Source of the DNA: Candidatus Vicinibacter affinis
GTDB lineage: Bacteria; Bacteroidota; Bacteroidia; Chitinophagales; Saprospiraceae
Assembly: GCA_016714365.1 (NCBI GenBank)
Contig: JADJNH010000007.1
Location: forward strand, 682,001-746,000
Length of the DNA stretch: 64,000 bases
Direction of reading: 5' to 3'
The notes under the pieces were generated by a model, which was given only the letters and a program-made list of their open reading frames with translations, did not search any database and was not told the DNA's origin. The position numbers and the translations under genes are program-made. How positions within the stretch are numbered: position 1 is the first letter of the stretch; the number at the start of each line of letters is the position of its first letter. Below are positions 17,195 to 25,937 of this stretch, in pieces.

Positions 17195-17622
17195 TTAGAT
17201 ACATTTTCAGTGATCTTATTAAGTACATTTTTCAATAATTCGATTTCCGATTTGGTAATTCCGTTAAGTGCTTGTTTTCTGTTGGATTCAATGATAGGCG
17301 TCAATCTTTTAAGCATTTCGAATCCCAACTTTGTAATACTTAAATCAAATCTTCTTCTGTCGACTGAATGAAAATTCCTCTCTAAATACTTTTTGGTCAC
17401 CAAAATTTCAATTATACGAGTGATTGAAGCGTAGTCTTTGAACACATTTATAGCTATTTGTTGTTGAGTCATGCCCGCATTATTCTCTATAGTTTTTAAT
17501 ACAAGCCATTGATCGATAGTAATGTCTAATCCTTTCTTGTCAATGCATTTTTGAGCGAACTGCCTGTATGATTTGATAGATTTTTCAACAGAGTAAAAGA
17601 TTATTTGGTCAATCTTTTCCAT
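17191..17622 (-). CDS. MarR family transcriptional regulator
   Basis: A 143-residue winged-helix protein. The recognition region is MTQQQIAINVFKDYASITRIIEILVTKKYLER (about 51-82), then the wing with HSVDRRRFDLSIT (DRR-R hallmark) and C-terminal dimerisation helices. It is cotranscribed with the S41 protease. The palindrome TTGATATATCAA overlaps its promoter, so it probably represses itself and the protease, as MarR proteins usually do, until a small ligand binds. The tags at the two ends of this two-gene unit match (GTTACCTGC, and GCAGCTAAC before the start). Confidence 0.9.
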   Translation of the reverse strand: MEKIDQIIFYSVEKSIKSYRQFAQKCIDKKGLDITIDQWLVLKTIENNAGMTQQQIAINVFKDYASITRIIEILVTKKYLERNFHSVDRRRFDLSITKLGFEMLKRLTPIIESNRKQALNGITKSEIELLKNVLNKITENVSK

Positions 17623-17641
17623 GAATTTTATTTATTTGATA

Positions 17642-17649
17642 CAAATATA
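17642..17649 (-). promoter_or_regulatory. Putative -7 element of marR-S41 cassette
   Basis: The minus strand reads TATATTTG, a full match to TAnnTTTG, about 20 bases before the marR start. TTTTG lies about 22 bases further upstream. Confidence 0.6.
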
Positions 17650-17650
17650 G

Positions 17651-17662
17651 TTGATATATCAA
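17651..17662. promoter_or_regulatory. Putative MarR operator
   Basis: Perfect 12-base palindrome TTGATATATCAA between the -7 and -33 regions of the marR gene. The placement would block the promoter when bound. Confidence 0.55.
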
Positions 17663-17754
17663 TTAAAATGTCAAAAAAGACATAATAAGTTCTCAAATTA
17701 TTAAATTTTGATTGGTCTATAAATTGTCTAATGGAAAGTTTGTTGGTCTACAAG

Positions 17755-17898
17755 CCTTGCAGCTAACGTTCCCACGCTTGGCGTTCGTGTGGGTTTTCGG
17801 AGCACAAAACTGTCAACCCAGCACTAAAGCCCAATTGGAAAACTGAACTTGAATGTTACCACGTCACCCCGCATGACGCCAAACGTGTGTTACAGGCA
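17755..17898 (-). repeat. attC site 13
   Basis: Left core TTGCAGCTAACG, right core GTGTTACAGGCAG. Arms CCCACGCTTGGCG and CGCCAAACGTG pair. It ends the trypsin-like protease cassette. Confidence 0.75.
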
Positions 17899-17900
17899 GT

Positions 17901-18794
17901 TTAGTTTGTTTGTAAGCTAAGCCAATTCGTAAACAATGAAACTCTCGTCCCCTCCATAGTATGTCCATAATAACCTGATTTCATTAATTGATTAATATCA
18001 ACACCACTACCAGAACAAATACCTATTAATTCCCATGCGTTATTCTTATTTCTAAATAGTCCACCACCACTGTCACCACCCGAGCAAATATATTCCAAAG
18101 GTCTTGGTACGGGACTTCCTATTTTATTACAGTCATTTCGTGTTGGATGGTCAAAGTCGCAAATCAGCAATGATTCACGATCTAAATATATTTGACCACC
18201 TATACTGTCTATTACATTTTCCCCGGCAATTTTTTTATTTTGTTGACTCACTAAATCAGGTCTGTTTGCTGGTCCTGATGCGCCATAACCAACACCAACT
18301 ACAATCGAATTTAATTCGTCAAATGCAGTATTAACTTTTGCTGGTGTAATATTATGGATAGTTTTTTCTAGCTCTAAAAGAGCAATATCACACGACCCCT
18401 TAGTTAAACTGTCTAAATAGTTAGGATGAAGCAACAATTTTTTAACCTTAACTTTTTGTCCATTAAACATTAAATAGATCTTTGAAACATCAGTTACTCT
18501 ATGATTGTAAGTAACATAAGAAACGGCTTTCACTCCATTAAATTCTATTGTATCTGGTCGGGTATCACTGTCGATAAATACATGTGCCGCAGATAAAACA
18601 AAACAGTCACTGATTAAAACACAAGACCCACTAGAAGTGCTGTCTTTATAAATTCTTCCCACACAATTAAATTCTTTCTGATTGGCTAAACTTAGGTAGT
18701 TTTTTTCATCAACGTCATGTCGGATAATTCCCGAGAAGAAAAGAAAGAATGATGAAAGGCTTAATGTCAAAATGATTACTCTGTAACGTTTCAT
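17901..18794 (-). CDS. Trypsin-like serine protease, exported
   Basis: A 297-residue S1-family protease with an N-terminal hydrophobic segment (residues 8-24). The catalytic triad is complete: H71 in LSAAH, D136 in CDIALLELE and S242 in GGDSGGG. Cysteines 44, 58 and 64 and others could form disulfides in the periplasm or outside the cell. The family is an endopeptidase cleaving on the C-terminal side of residues set by the S1 pocket; D236-equivalent specificity cannot be assigned. Its upstream attC is interrupted by a 113-bp MITE. Confidence 0.9.
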   Translation of the reverse strand: MKRYRVIILTLSLSSFFLFFSGIIRHDVDEKNYLSLANQKEFNCVGRIYKDSTSSGSCVLISDCFVLSAAHVFIDSDTRPDTIEFNGVKAVSYVTYNHRVTDVSKIYLMFNGQKVKVKKLLLHPNYLDSLTKGSCDIALLELEKTIHNITPAKVNTAFDELNSIVVGVGYGASGPANRPDLVSQQNKKIAGENVIDSIGGQIYLDRESLLICDFDHPTRNDCNKIGSPVPRPLEYICSGGDSGGGLFRNKNNAWELIGICSGSGVDINQLMKSGYYGHTMEGTRVSLFTNWLSLQTN

Positions 18795-18810
18795 AATATG
18801 TCTTTTAAAT

Positions 18811-19068
18811 TGCCGCTAACGGCAGAGTGTGAAAATACCTAAATTCAATGCGTTTACAATGCAATATTAGAAAATTTCTAAGGTAGGTATCCGAATAAAT
18901 TAAGCCTAGTTAGGAGTTTTTTCACAACCTGACGTTTTACAGCTTCCCGAAAGGCGGGACTTTTACCACAAAACTTGATTTGAAAAACGAATGTTTGATT
19001 TACTACAAAACTGTCCTTGGAACACGAAACCCCACCTTTTGGGTAGATGCTGTTAGAAGTTAGGCGTT
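18811..19068 (-). repeat. attC site 14, interrupted by a MITE
   Basis: Left core TGCCGCTAAC is separated from its arm (GTTTTACAGCTTCCCG) by the 113-bp element at 18821. Right core TGCTGTTAGAAG. The interior belongs to the family AAGGCGGGACTTTTACCACA. It ends the CrtO-like cassette. Confidence 0.75.
18821..18933. mobile_element. MITE related to the IS1182-like element, copy 1
   Basis: A 113-bp element with ends GGCAGAGTGTGAAAATAC and TTTTTTCACAACCTGAC. The right 17 bases equal the right end of the IS at 52288-54013, and the left end is a close match. It has no coding capacity. It sits exactly between TAAC and GTTTT of an attC core. Confidence 0.8.
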
Positions 19069-19103
19069 GTAATCTTTCAGGCGTTTTCATTATTACGCTT
19101 GTT

Positions 19104-19535
19104 TTATTGATAAATTTCATACGGACTTGGTTGTCCATTATTCTTTAAAACTTTAATTATTCTAATTCTGTTGTAGCGTTGCAGGAAAATTGGATAAAAG
19201 TTTAGGTACAAATTTAAGATAGGTAGAAAAATCCAGTCAAAAATGGTCAATTTTCTATAAAGCATGAGCGTTAATCCAACAAAAATAATCGCACCAATTA
19301 CATGTCGCCATTCGTAATTCCTCGTTTTCCTTTCGTATTTATATAACTCATTTATTTTGCCAGTATTACTTATCTTGATTTGCGTTATTTTTCTTTTTTG
19401 TCTTACAATGTCTCCTGTTGTAGGTAAATACTTTTTATATATTTTGATTCCAATCAAATCATAAATTGTTCTGTCCCGATAAAACTCAAATGTTTTCGGT
19501 GAAAAATAGAGTAATATTTGTTTTTTAAAATTCAA
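19104..19535 (-). CDS. CrtO-like acyltransferase-family membrane protein
   Basis: A 143-residue protein with two hydrophobic segments (about 77-95 and 100-118). The stretch YEWRHVIGAIIFVG followed by NLYLNFYPIFLQRYNRIRI is characteristic of the glycosyl-4,4'-diaponeurosporenoate acyltransferase (CrtO) family, whose Staphylococcus member acylates a glycosylated carotenoid. No carotenoid genes are nearby, so the substrate is unclear and the family call rests on this motif only. Cassette tags match well (GTTAGAAGTTAGGCG and CGCTTACTGCTAAC). Confidence 0.65.
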   Translation of the reverse strand: MNFKKQILLYFSPKTFEFYRDRTIYDLIGIKIYKKYLPTTGDIVRQKRKITQIKISNTGKINELYKYERKTRNYEWRHVIGAIIFVGLTLMLYRKLTIFDWIFLPILNLYLNFYPIFLQRYNRIRIIKVLKNNGQPSPYEIYQ

Positions 19536-19554
19536 GGTTTTGTTGTGCTATACG

Positions 19555-19697
19555 CTTACTGCTAACGTTTGGCGATATGGTTAGTTGCCGATTTCGAAGC
19601 ACTTTCCTATCAAGTTACAACCACTTTTTATACGAGCTGTACCGGTCGAATATGCACTGCTCCGGCAATTAACTATACAGTGTGTTATGCGTTCGGG
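19555..19697 (-). repeat. attC site 15
   Basis: Left core TTACTGCTAACG, right core GTGTTATGCGTTCGG. It ends the serine hydrolase cassette at 19709. Arms (TTGGCGATATGG and CCGGCAATTAAC) pair only loosely. Confidence 0.65.
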
Positions 19698-19708
19698 CTT
19701 CTTTGTCA

Positions 19709-21169
19709 CTATTGTTTCAATTTTTTAATCATCTCTTCTGCGTTTTGGTTCGTTTGGTCTAATTGTAAACTTTTTTCATAATTCTTTATGGCTGATATTT
19801 TGTCTCCTTTATTCATATACGCTTCTCCCAAACTATCATAAGCGTTAAATGAATTGGGATTGGCAATACTATTTAATGTAAAAATCCAAATTGCTTCATC
19901 AAATTTGTTTTGCGATAATTGCTCGTAGCCATTTCTAATTAAAAGATATTCTAAAACATCTGTGTTTGAAGGTCTTTTTTTATATTTTAACGCAGCTACT
20001 TCTAATCCTTTATTCAAAATAATTTCAATTATTTCTTGGGTAAATTTCTGATTGTTTTCATTGTCAGGCTTTGGAATAGTTGGTTTGTAATTTTTCTCAA
20101 AAATTATCTTAGCAATTTCAAAGGTTATTTGGTCTGTACCACGAAATGTTTTGTTTGACATTAAAATCAAAGTTGTATTCTCCTCAATAAATCGCATGAA
20201 GTCTGCATAAAATATATTATTTGTACCATTATGCCAAACCCGAAAAGTATTTCTTTTTGTCCTGGAAACATCCCAGCCATAAGCATAAATAGCATTGTTG
20301 TTCTCGTTTGCCCTGATTATTGGGTGGTACAATTTTTCTTTTAATTCTTTCGATAAAATATTTTCAGTCATCAGCGATTTATGCCATTTAAACAAATCTT
20401 CTGTAGTCGAAAGTATTCCTCCATTTCCTAATAAGTGAAGGTAAGGTGCACTTTCATTCCACTTTTTATCTGTTGGTTTTCCCCATAGCGTATTATTTTT
20501 ACCATAACCTATAGCGATTAAAGCAGTGTCGAAGTTTGGTCTACTATAACCCGTTTCATCCATTCCTGAAGGTTTCCAAAGGTTTTCGCAAAGGTATTGC
20601 TCATACGTTTGTCCTGATACTTTTTCAATGATAAGGGCCAACAAGCTATACCCTATGTTTGAATATGAAAAATTTGAACCACTTTTAAATTGCAAAGGGG
20701 AAATCATAAGAGAGTCAAGAAAAGCTATTTCTGTTATTGGGTCGTAGTCTTCACCCAAATTACTTTGCAATCCTGATTGGTGTCTTAATAAATCGTGAAT
20801 TGAGATTGTTGATTTATCAACCGGAACATTTTGAAAGTATTTAGTAATAGTGTCAGAAGTGCTTAATTTGCCTTGCATTTCTAATTTTAGAATGGCTGCT
20901 GCTGTAAATTGTTTTGTCAGAGAACCTATATCAAAAATTGTATTAGGTGTGTTTTTTACTTTGAGTTCTGCATTCCTAAAACCATAACCTTTTGAAATAA
21001 CTATCGTTCCGTCAAGTTCTATAAGCACAGTTCCTGCAAATCCAAGTTTTTCATATTCTGTTAAGTAGGATTCAATTCGACTAATTACTTCAGAAGAGTT
21101 TTTAAGTTGTGCAAATGACGTTGTATTAAAAAGCAAAGTCATAAATATCGCAATTGAAATTCTTTTCAT
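19709..21169 (-). CDS. Beta-lactamase-family serine hydrolase with TPR tail
   Basis: A 486-residue exported enzyme, signal peptide residues 1-21. Catalytic motifs are SLTK (S83, K86), YSN (169-171) and HNGTNN in the HxG position. The domain ends near residue 350. The C-terminal 80 residues contain a TPR hairpin (FNAYDSLGEAYMNKGDKISA), a common extension in Bacteroidota serine hydrolases. It probably acts on peptides or esters in the periplasm; beta-lactamase activity is not implied. Cassette tags match over at least nine bases (GTTATGCGT and ACGCATAAC). Confidence 0.88.
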   Translation of the reverse strand: MKRISIAIFMTLLFNTTSFAQLKNSSEVISRIESYLTEYEKLGFAGTVLIELDGTIVISKGYGFRNAELKVKNTPNTIFDIGSLTKQFTAAAILKLEMQGKLSTSDTITKYFQNVPVDKSTISIHDLLRHQSGLQSNLGEDYDPITEIAFLDSLMISPLQFKSGSNFSYSNIGYSLLALIIEKVSGQTYEQYLCENLWKPSGMDETGYSRPNFDTALIAIGYGKNNTLWGKPTDKKWNESAPYLHLLGNGGILSTTEDLFKWHKSLMTENILSKELKEKLYHPIIRANENNNAIYAYGWDVSRTKRNTFRVWHNGTNNIFYADFMRFIEENTTLILMSNKTFRGTDQITFEIAKIIFEKNYKPTIPKPDNENNQKFTQEIIEIILNKGLEVAALKYKKRPSNTDVLEYLLIRNGYEQLSQNKFDEAIWIFTLNSIANPNSFNAYDSLGEAYMNKGDKISAIKNYEKSLQLDQTNQNAEEMIKKLKQ

Positions 21170-21209
21170 TTTTTGTCTCTTAATATTAATAGTGTCCCTT
21201 TTTCAGCCT

Positions 21210-21350
21210 GACGCATAACGCTTTGCGGTTTTAAGAAGTTAGCGATTTCGAAGCACTATACTGTCTGCCACCTCTACACTTGGCACGAAGCATAAAGCTT
21301 CATAAAACCACTGAACCGCCAATTTCTTGTAGGTGCAGTTAGCGGTTCGT
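21210..21350 (-). repeat. attC site 16
   Basis: Left core GACGCATAACG, right core GCAGTTAGCGGTTCG. Arms TTGCGGTTTTAAGAAGTTAG and CCAATTTCTTGTAGG pair. It ends the 21385 cassette. Confidence 0.78.
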
Positions 21351-21384
21351 TGTTTTTTATTGTTCGTGGATCGCCTGTTTTCTT

Positions 21385-21939
21385 TCATTTAGCATTCTGA
21401 AATAATTTACTCTTTCCAAATACAATTAAAATGATTATCAAAATGATAAAATAGATAGTTGTAAAGGAACTTTTTAAAACCGAAAATACATTTGTAATCA
21501 ATGTCAATATTATTGAATTGTCGGGATAGCTATTCAACATTGTAATTATTCCAATGTTTTCAAAATAATCAAAGAGTCCTGAAAAAAGAGGAAGAAAAGT
21601 TAAGTAGAATAGATAGCTTTCTATTTTTCCAAGCTTATTTAGAAAATATGCAAGAATCAAACAATAACTTACACCAAAAAGATAAGGATAAATCATATCA
21701 ATAGGGAGCTGATTGAACAAATAAGCGTCCCTTCCTTTTTCGCCTAAAGTATTTAAAAGAGAGTTGACATATTCAACATTGTAACCGGTGGGCATCATAT
21801 CTAACAACTTCATTCCTCCTGAAAAACTCATCACTTTCGGAATCGTTATTGTCAGCATAATTGCATATATGATATTCGTCAATATAAAAAGAAATAAAAT
21901 TTTCTTGCCGCTTATGTTTCTTTTAATCAGGTCTTTCAT
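21385..21939 (-). CDS. Polytopic membrane protein of unknown function
   Basis: About 184 residues with four or five hydrophobic helices (LFLFILTNIIYAIMLTI; PYLFGVSYCLILAYFL; FYLTFLPLFSGLFDYF; and a long C-terminal helix). No diagnostic motif. The longest frame begins at 21966, but MKDLIKRN at 21939, with an A-rich leader, is the more likely start. Cassette tags match (GTTAGCGGTTCGTTG and CAATGACCGCGAAC, one substitution in the core). Confidence 0.72.
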   Translation of the reverse strand: MKDLIKRNISGKKILFLFILTNIIYAIMLTITIPKVMSFSGGMKLLDMMPTGYNVEYVNSLLNTLGEKGRDAYLFNQLPIDMIYPYLFGVSYCLILAYFLNKLGKIESYLFYLTFLPLFSGLFDYFENIGIITMLNSYPDNSIILTLITNVFSVLKSSFTTIYFIILIIILIVFGKSKLFQNAK

Positions 21940-21980
21940 TTTTTTTGTTTGTCTATAATCGAACATGTAGTCGTTTTTTA

Positions 21981-22124
21981 CAATGACCGCGAACGTTTTA
22001 CAGTTATGCGCAGGTAGGGATTTTTATCACAAAATTTCAATCGAGAACGGAACTTGAACCTACAACAAAACTGTCATAGAAGCTAATAACTCCTGCTAGG
22101 GTATAGGTGCTGTTGATGGCTGTT
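21981..22124 (-). repeat. attC site 17
   Basis: Left core ATGACCGCGAACG (TAAC changed to GAAC), right core TGCTGTTGATGGCTG. It ends the 92-residue protein cassette; about 150 bases without a gene follow. Confidence 0.65.
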
Positions 22125-22279
22125 ATTTGTTCTATATGCATTTCGTCTTACCCATAATATATCTTTGTTTTAAAAAAGCGACAATCGCTATTCTAAACCT
22201 TTTTATAGGTTTATAACCTATTCAACCTTGTCATGATTTCTGTTTGCAAACTCGCAATTATTCAATTTATGGTCATTGC

Positions 22280-22558
22280 TTATTTCAATTCTCTTTCTTT
22301 TAACAATTTGTCTAAGACTTTCACTCTTATGTTTTTAGGGTCGTTTACAAACTTGTGAATAAAATACAATGGAATTAATGTTAAAAACCCCCAAGTGTTT
22401 TGAGCAACGCTGTAAATAACAATTCCTGCAAGAAACCCAATAAGTAAAGCATTGGTTAACGAAAACGATTTCATTTTTTTGGCTTCGTCTAATAGTTCTT
22501 TGTCAGTTAATACAGATAGCTCTTTTTCTGCTAACTCTGTCATTTCTTCTTTTTTCAT
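22280..22558 (-). CDS. Small two-helix membrane protein
   Basis: A 92-residue protein with a charged, coiled-coil-like N-terminus (EMTELAEKELSVLTDKELL), then two hydrophobic segments (NALLIGFLAGIVIYSVAQ and GFLTLIPLYFIHKFV) and a basic C-terminus. I recognise no family. Cassette tags agree (GTTGATGGC and GCCACCAAC, allowing G-T pairing). Confidence 0.68.
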   Translation of the reverse strand: MKKEEMTELAEKELSVLTDKELLDEAKKMKSFSLTNALLIGFLAGIVIYSVAQNTWGFLTLIPLYFIHKFVNDPKNIRVKVLDKLLKERELK

Positions 22559-22605
22559 TCTTTTAGTTTTTTAGTCATAAGAGTAATTCAGTGTCAGTTT
22601 TATAA

Positions 22606-22746
22606 TTGCCACCAACGTTTCCGCACCAGAGGCAGTCGCGGTTTGGGAAACGAATTTTCACAATTAAGAGAAAACGAAGTTAGGAATAAGGAACGAACAA
22701 TGAACCAAAAACCATCGATTGCGTTTGACGCGTGTTGGTGGCATAT
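22606..22746 (-). repeat. attC site 18
   Basis: Left core TTGCCACCAACG, right core GTGTTGGTGGCAT. The interior is unlike the common families (TTTCCGCACCAGAGGCAGTC). It ends the serine hydrolase cassette at 22748. Confidence 0.65.
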
Positions 22747-22747
22747 T

Positions 22748-24136
22748 TTATTTTGTTCGTTTTGCTTCAATTTTATTTTCATTCTGCAATAAATATACTT
22801 TTATTACTTCGCCGTTTTCATTTTTTTCAAACTGTAGTTGTGCATCCACAACTTTTAAGAAAAAGAACAGTTCGCTTTCAGCAAAAATTGGAAATGAACT
22901 TTGTCCTGTAAGCTGAATGAATAACTGATCTTTCTCTAATAAAATTTTAATTTCAAAATCTTTTTCAACTTCATATATTCCAACAAATTGCTCTAACTGT
23001 TCAATTCTTAATGGAATTTCTTTTCTTTCAGTCGCTTTAGGTATTGGTTTATTGTATAGTATTGCTCTAATTGATTTTACAGGAATTGAAACATTCTCGT
23101 GATTTTGAAGTATAATAATTGTTTTATCGTTTGTAATATGCCTGTCAATGATTGTTTTATAACCTGGCCAACCACCGCTATGAGCTACAATTTTTCCAAA
23201 ATCAACATTTTCCTCAATAAACCAACCGAACCCGTATTGAGTTTTTGATTTATCATTTAACGTCGCCACTTTAAAAATTTCTTTCATTCCATCTGCTGAA
23301 AGTAAATTATTTGTATATAAAGCTCTATCCCATTTTAATAAGTCAATTACAGTAGAGTTTACTGTACCATCACCAACGATTCCATCAAGCCACACAACAT
23401 ATTTAGTCTCAGCAAAGTCATCTGGCAAAATATATTTTTTTAAACTGTCTGAATATACATAACCTAATGCATAATTATTTATTTGTTGAGATGTATATCT
23501 TCTCCTAAAAACTGTTGTATTTTTCATCTTCAATGGTTTGAAAATTACTTTGTTTAAATAAGCTCCGTAATTCATTCCCGATACTTTTTCAATAACAGAA
23601 GCCAAAAGAGCATAACCTGTATTACTATATTTCCAATTGGTATTTGGTTCAAATAAAATTTTAGGATTATGCTTTGCATACAAAGTGATAATATCTTGAT
23701 TTATTGCAATTTTATTTTTATCAAATAAGGTGTCCATTACTTCTTCATAGTCAGGAAGCCCACTTGTGTGGTTAAGCAAATTTCTAATTGTAATACCTTT
23801 ATAGATTGATAGTTCAGGAATATATTTAGTAAAATTGTCATCTAAACTCAACATTTTTTTTTCTTTCAGTATCATAATCGCCATAGCTGTAAATTGTTTT
23901 GATACTGACGCCAATTCAAAAACTGAATTTTCATCTAATTTTTGCTTTTTTTCCTCATTACCATTTCCAAAACTGTATTTATAAATTACAATACCTTTTT
24001 CTGCAATAAGAACATTTCCATTTATTTTTTGGACAGAGTATAATGAGTTAAGTAAACTGTCAATTCTTTGAATTCTGTCTTGTCCAAATGCAGTTTGTCC
24101 TAATAGTAAAAGTAGGAATGTAGTTATTAGTTTCAT
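22748..24136 (-). CDS. Beta-lactamase-family serine hydrolase
   Basis: A 462-residue exported enzyme, signal residues 1-19. Catalytic motifs: SVSK (S77, K80), YSN in WKYSNTGYALLA, and HSGGW as the HxG motif near residue 325. A C-terminal beta-barrel-like domain of about 100 residues (LEQFVGIYEVEKDFEIKILL) follows, typical of this group. It probably acts on a peptide or ester outside the inner membrane. Cassette tags match (GTTGGTGGCA and TTGCCACCAA). Confidence 0.88.
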   Translation of the reverse strand: MKLITTFLLLLLGQTAFGQDRIQRIDSLLNSLYSVQKINGNVLIAEKGIVIYKYSFGNGNEEKKQKLDENSVFELASVSKQFTAMAIMILKEKKMLSLDDNFTKYIPELSIYKGITIRNLLNHTSGLPDYEEVMDTLFDKNKIAINQDIITLYAKHNPKILFEPNTNWKYSNTGYALLASVIEKVSGMNYGAYLNKVIFKPLKMKNTTVFRRRYTSQQINNYALGYVYSDSLKKYILPDDFAETKYVVWLDGIVGDGTVNSTVIDLLKWDRALYTNNLLSADGMKEIFKVATLNDKSKTQYGFGWFIEENVDFGKIVAHSGGWPGYKTIIDRHITNDKTIIILQNHENVSIPVKSIRAILYNKPIPKATERKEIPLRIEQLEQFVGIYEVEKDFEIKILLEKDQLFIQLTGQSSFPIFAESELFFFLKVVDAQLQFEKNENGEVIKVYLLQNENKIEAKRTK

Positions 24137-24176
24137 TTTTGATTTTTTATGTTAGATTTCCAATTTTTAGGCAAAA

Positions 24177-24432
24177 TTGCCACCAATGGCAGAGTGTGAA
24201 AATACCTAAATTTAATGCGTTTACAATGCAATATTAGAAATTTTCTAAGGTAGGTATCCGAATAAATTAAGCCTAGTTAGGAGTTTTTTCACAACCTGAT
24301 GGTTTGCGGCTTGGCGAAGGCGGGTAATAAAAGCTCGTCACTATCGCACCGCACCAAAGTTAATTAAAAGCACAAATGCTTAAAGTTCCAACTAAACTCC
24401 CGCTTTCGCTAAGCCCATGTTATGCGTTCGTG
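24177..24432 (-). repeat. attC site 19, interrupted by a MITE
   Basis: Left core TTGCCACCAA, then the 113-bp element at 24188, then GGTTTGCGGCTTGGCGAAGG. Right core CATGTTATGCGTTCG. It ends the cupin and Crp/Fnr cassette. Confidence 0.72.
24188..24300. mobile_element. MITE related to the IS1182-like element, copy 2
   Basis: A 113-bp element nearly identical to 18821-18933 and in the same orientation relative to the attC core. The left end is GGCAGAGTGTGAAAATAC and the right end TTTTTTCACAACCTGAT. Confidence 0.8.
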
Positions 24433-24500
24433 CTACTCTGTCAATGCAGTCTGACTTTATCGGTTTTACATAAAGTTGTTTGAATAATTGTTTCACGATT

Positions 24501-25043
24501 CTAGAACGAAGCTTTGTGGTCTTTAAGCGATTTCACTTTAGGTTTGATAAATAATCCAGCGATAGCTGCAAAAATCGTGAATATAATGCCGGGTGCACCA
24601 GCAAACTTGTATTGTCCGTGAATTTGTTTGAGTATAAAGTCAAAATCAACTATCATCTGAAAACCCGGTTTATTGGGATTAGATTGACTGTTTAATGAGT
24701 CAAAACCCTGTACCAACATATAGTCAATGTCAAGTGCAGGTTTGTATGTGGCTCTAAACTTTGTCTCTCTGTCAAGCGGATTTGAAAAGGTGTGTGCCGT
24801 GTTTTCTGGAACAGTAAAACTTTGTCCTTCTTCAAGAACAATTTTCTTGCCTTTAGTCGAAAGCTCAAGTTTGCCTTCAATAACTTCAAAAATTTCGTCT
24901 TGCAATGGATGAATATGTGGCGGTGGACCCTCTTGTCCAGCTGGAATGGTGCAGATAATTTCTGTAAATGCACCTTCAGTGTCCTTACCTGTCTTTACAA
25001 AGGTGATTGTTTCACCAGTCGATTTTAGTGTTATAGATGTCAT
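24501..25043 (-). CDS. Cupin domain protein with C-terminal membrane anchor
   Basis: About 180 residues. A single cupin beta-barrel holds the metal-binding motif HIHPLQDEIFEVIEGKLEL and the second motif VPENTAHTFSNP. A hydrophobic segment near the C-terminus (GIIFTIFAAIAGLFI) may anchor it. The longer frame begins with GTG at 25052; the ATG at 25043 is preferred. It lies downstream of the Crp/Fnr gene in the same cassette, with a CRP-type palindrome in the gap, so it is probably that regulator's target. The ligand or reaction is unknown. Confidence 0.82.
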   Translation of the reverse strand: MTSITLKSTGETITFVKTGKDTEGAFTEIICTIPAGQEGPPPHIHPLQDEIFEVIEGKLELSTKGKKIVLEEGQSFTVPENTAHTFSNPLDRETKFRATYKPALDIDYMLVQGFDSLNSQSNPNKPGFQMIVDFDFILKQIHGQYKFAGAPGIIFTIFAAIAGLFIKPKVKSLKDHKASF

Positions 25044-25109
25044 TTTACCCACAGAATTTATAGTAGAACCATTATTTTTGCTAAGGTCAGAGTTCTTCTT
25101 AAAACTGAG

Positions 25110-25125
25110 TGTGATTCAAATCACA
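25110..25125. promoter_or_regulatory. CRP/FNR-type operator upstream of the cupin gene
   Basis: Perfect 16-base palindrome TGTGATTCAAATCACA (TGTGA-N6-TCACA). It overlaps the last codons of the Crp/Fnr gene and is centred about 75 bases before the cupin ATG. Confidence 0.65.
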
Positions 25126-25714
25126 AAATGCTGCTTACTGATATTTTTGCTCTTATTCTGCTGAGTGTTTCTCTGGAAATTCCTAAATATTGGGCAAGAT
25201 GCGTTACCGAAATACGCTTTACCAAATCGGGATTGGTATCCAGCAAATACCTGTAACGCTCTTCGGGGTTGGATTTCATCAGCAAGTTGACATGCTCTTT
25301 ATAATTAAGCATAAGTATTTCTGCCACTTTTCTGCTAACTCTTTCAATGGCGGGAAACTCAAGCATAAAATGTTCCCAATTCAGAAGGTTAGATTTGATG
25401 GTAAGCAAATCGCAATCTTCCAATGCCTGAACACAATGTTCAACCGGCTTACCTGAACAGTCGTGAATAAAATATTCCTCCTGATAAAACTGAATTATTT
25501 TTTCGTTGCCATTATCTTCAGTAACAAATTGCCGTAAAACGCCAAAGTTTACATACGCTTCAAAGTCAGGAGTGTCGCCCTCTTGCCACAGGTATTGCCC
25601 TCTTTTTAAAGTTACATGCTTTGAATGAGCCAATATTTCCTTGAGTGCAAAAATTTCTTCATCGCCAAGTTGTTCAAAGCGGTTATACGTTTTTATGATG
25701 TTGTCTATACTCAT
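25121..25714 (-). CDS. Crp/Fnr family transcriptional regulator
   Basis: A 197-residue protein. The N-terminal cyclic-nucleotide-binding beta-barrel covers about residues 10-120 (LKRGQYLWQEGDTPDFEAYV). It lacks an obvious full phosphate-binding cassette, so the effector may not be cAMP. The C-terminal helix-turn-helix reads VTHLAQYLGISRETLSRIRAKI. The stop overlaps a TGTGA-N6-TCACA palindrome that lies in front of the cupin gene, suggesting a self-contained regulator-target pair within one cassette. Confidence 0.9.
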   Translation of the reverse strand: MSIDNIIKTYNRFEQLGDEEIFALKEILAHSKHVTLKRGQYLWQEGDTPDFEAYVNFGVLRQFVTEDNGNEKIIQFYQEEYFIHDCSGKPVEHCVQALEDCDLLTIKSNLLNWEHFMLEFPAIERVSRKVAEILMLNYKEHVNLLMKSNPEERYRYLLDTNPDLVKRISVTHLAQYLGISRETLSRIRAKISVSSIL

Positions 25715-25791
25715 TTGTCAAGGTATTTGATTTAGTTGAAGTTTATTTATTGTAACATAGCTGTCTGGTTTGCACGGTCGCTCGTAGGGTT

Positions 25792-25928
25792 TCCGCTAGC
25801 GTTCCCACGCTTGGCGCTGTGAGGGGGGGGAAACTAAATTGTCTGCCAGCACGAATTTACAATAGAAGAAAAAACTATTAATGAACCACATCAGCCCCCA
25901 TTGCGCCAAACGTGTGTTATCGGTTCGC
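25792..25928 (-). repeat. attC site 20
   Basis: Left core CCGCTAGCG is mutated (TAAC to TAGC), right core GTGTTATCGGTTCGCC. It includes a run of eight or nine G near 25825. It ends the cassette holding a small membrane protein and a broken GNAT. Confidence 0.65.
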
Positions 25929-25937
25929 CAGTTTATT

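Noticed and set aside
18878..19138. 86-codon frame across the MITE and attC 14
   Set aside because: It spans a mobile element and a recombination site and shares no similarity with any protein I know.
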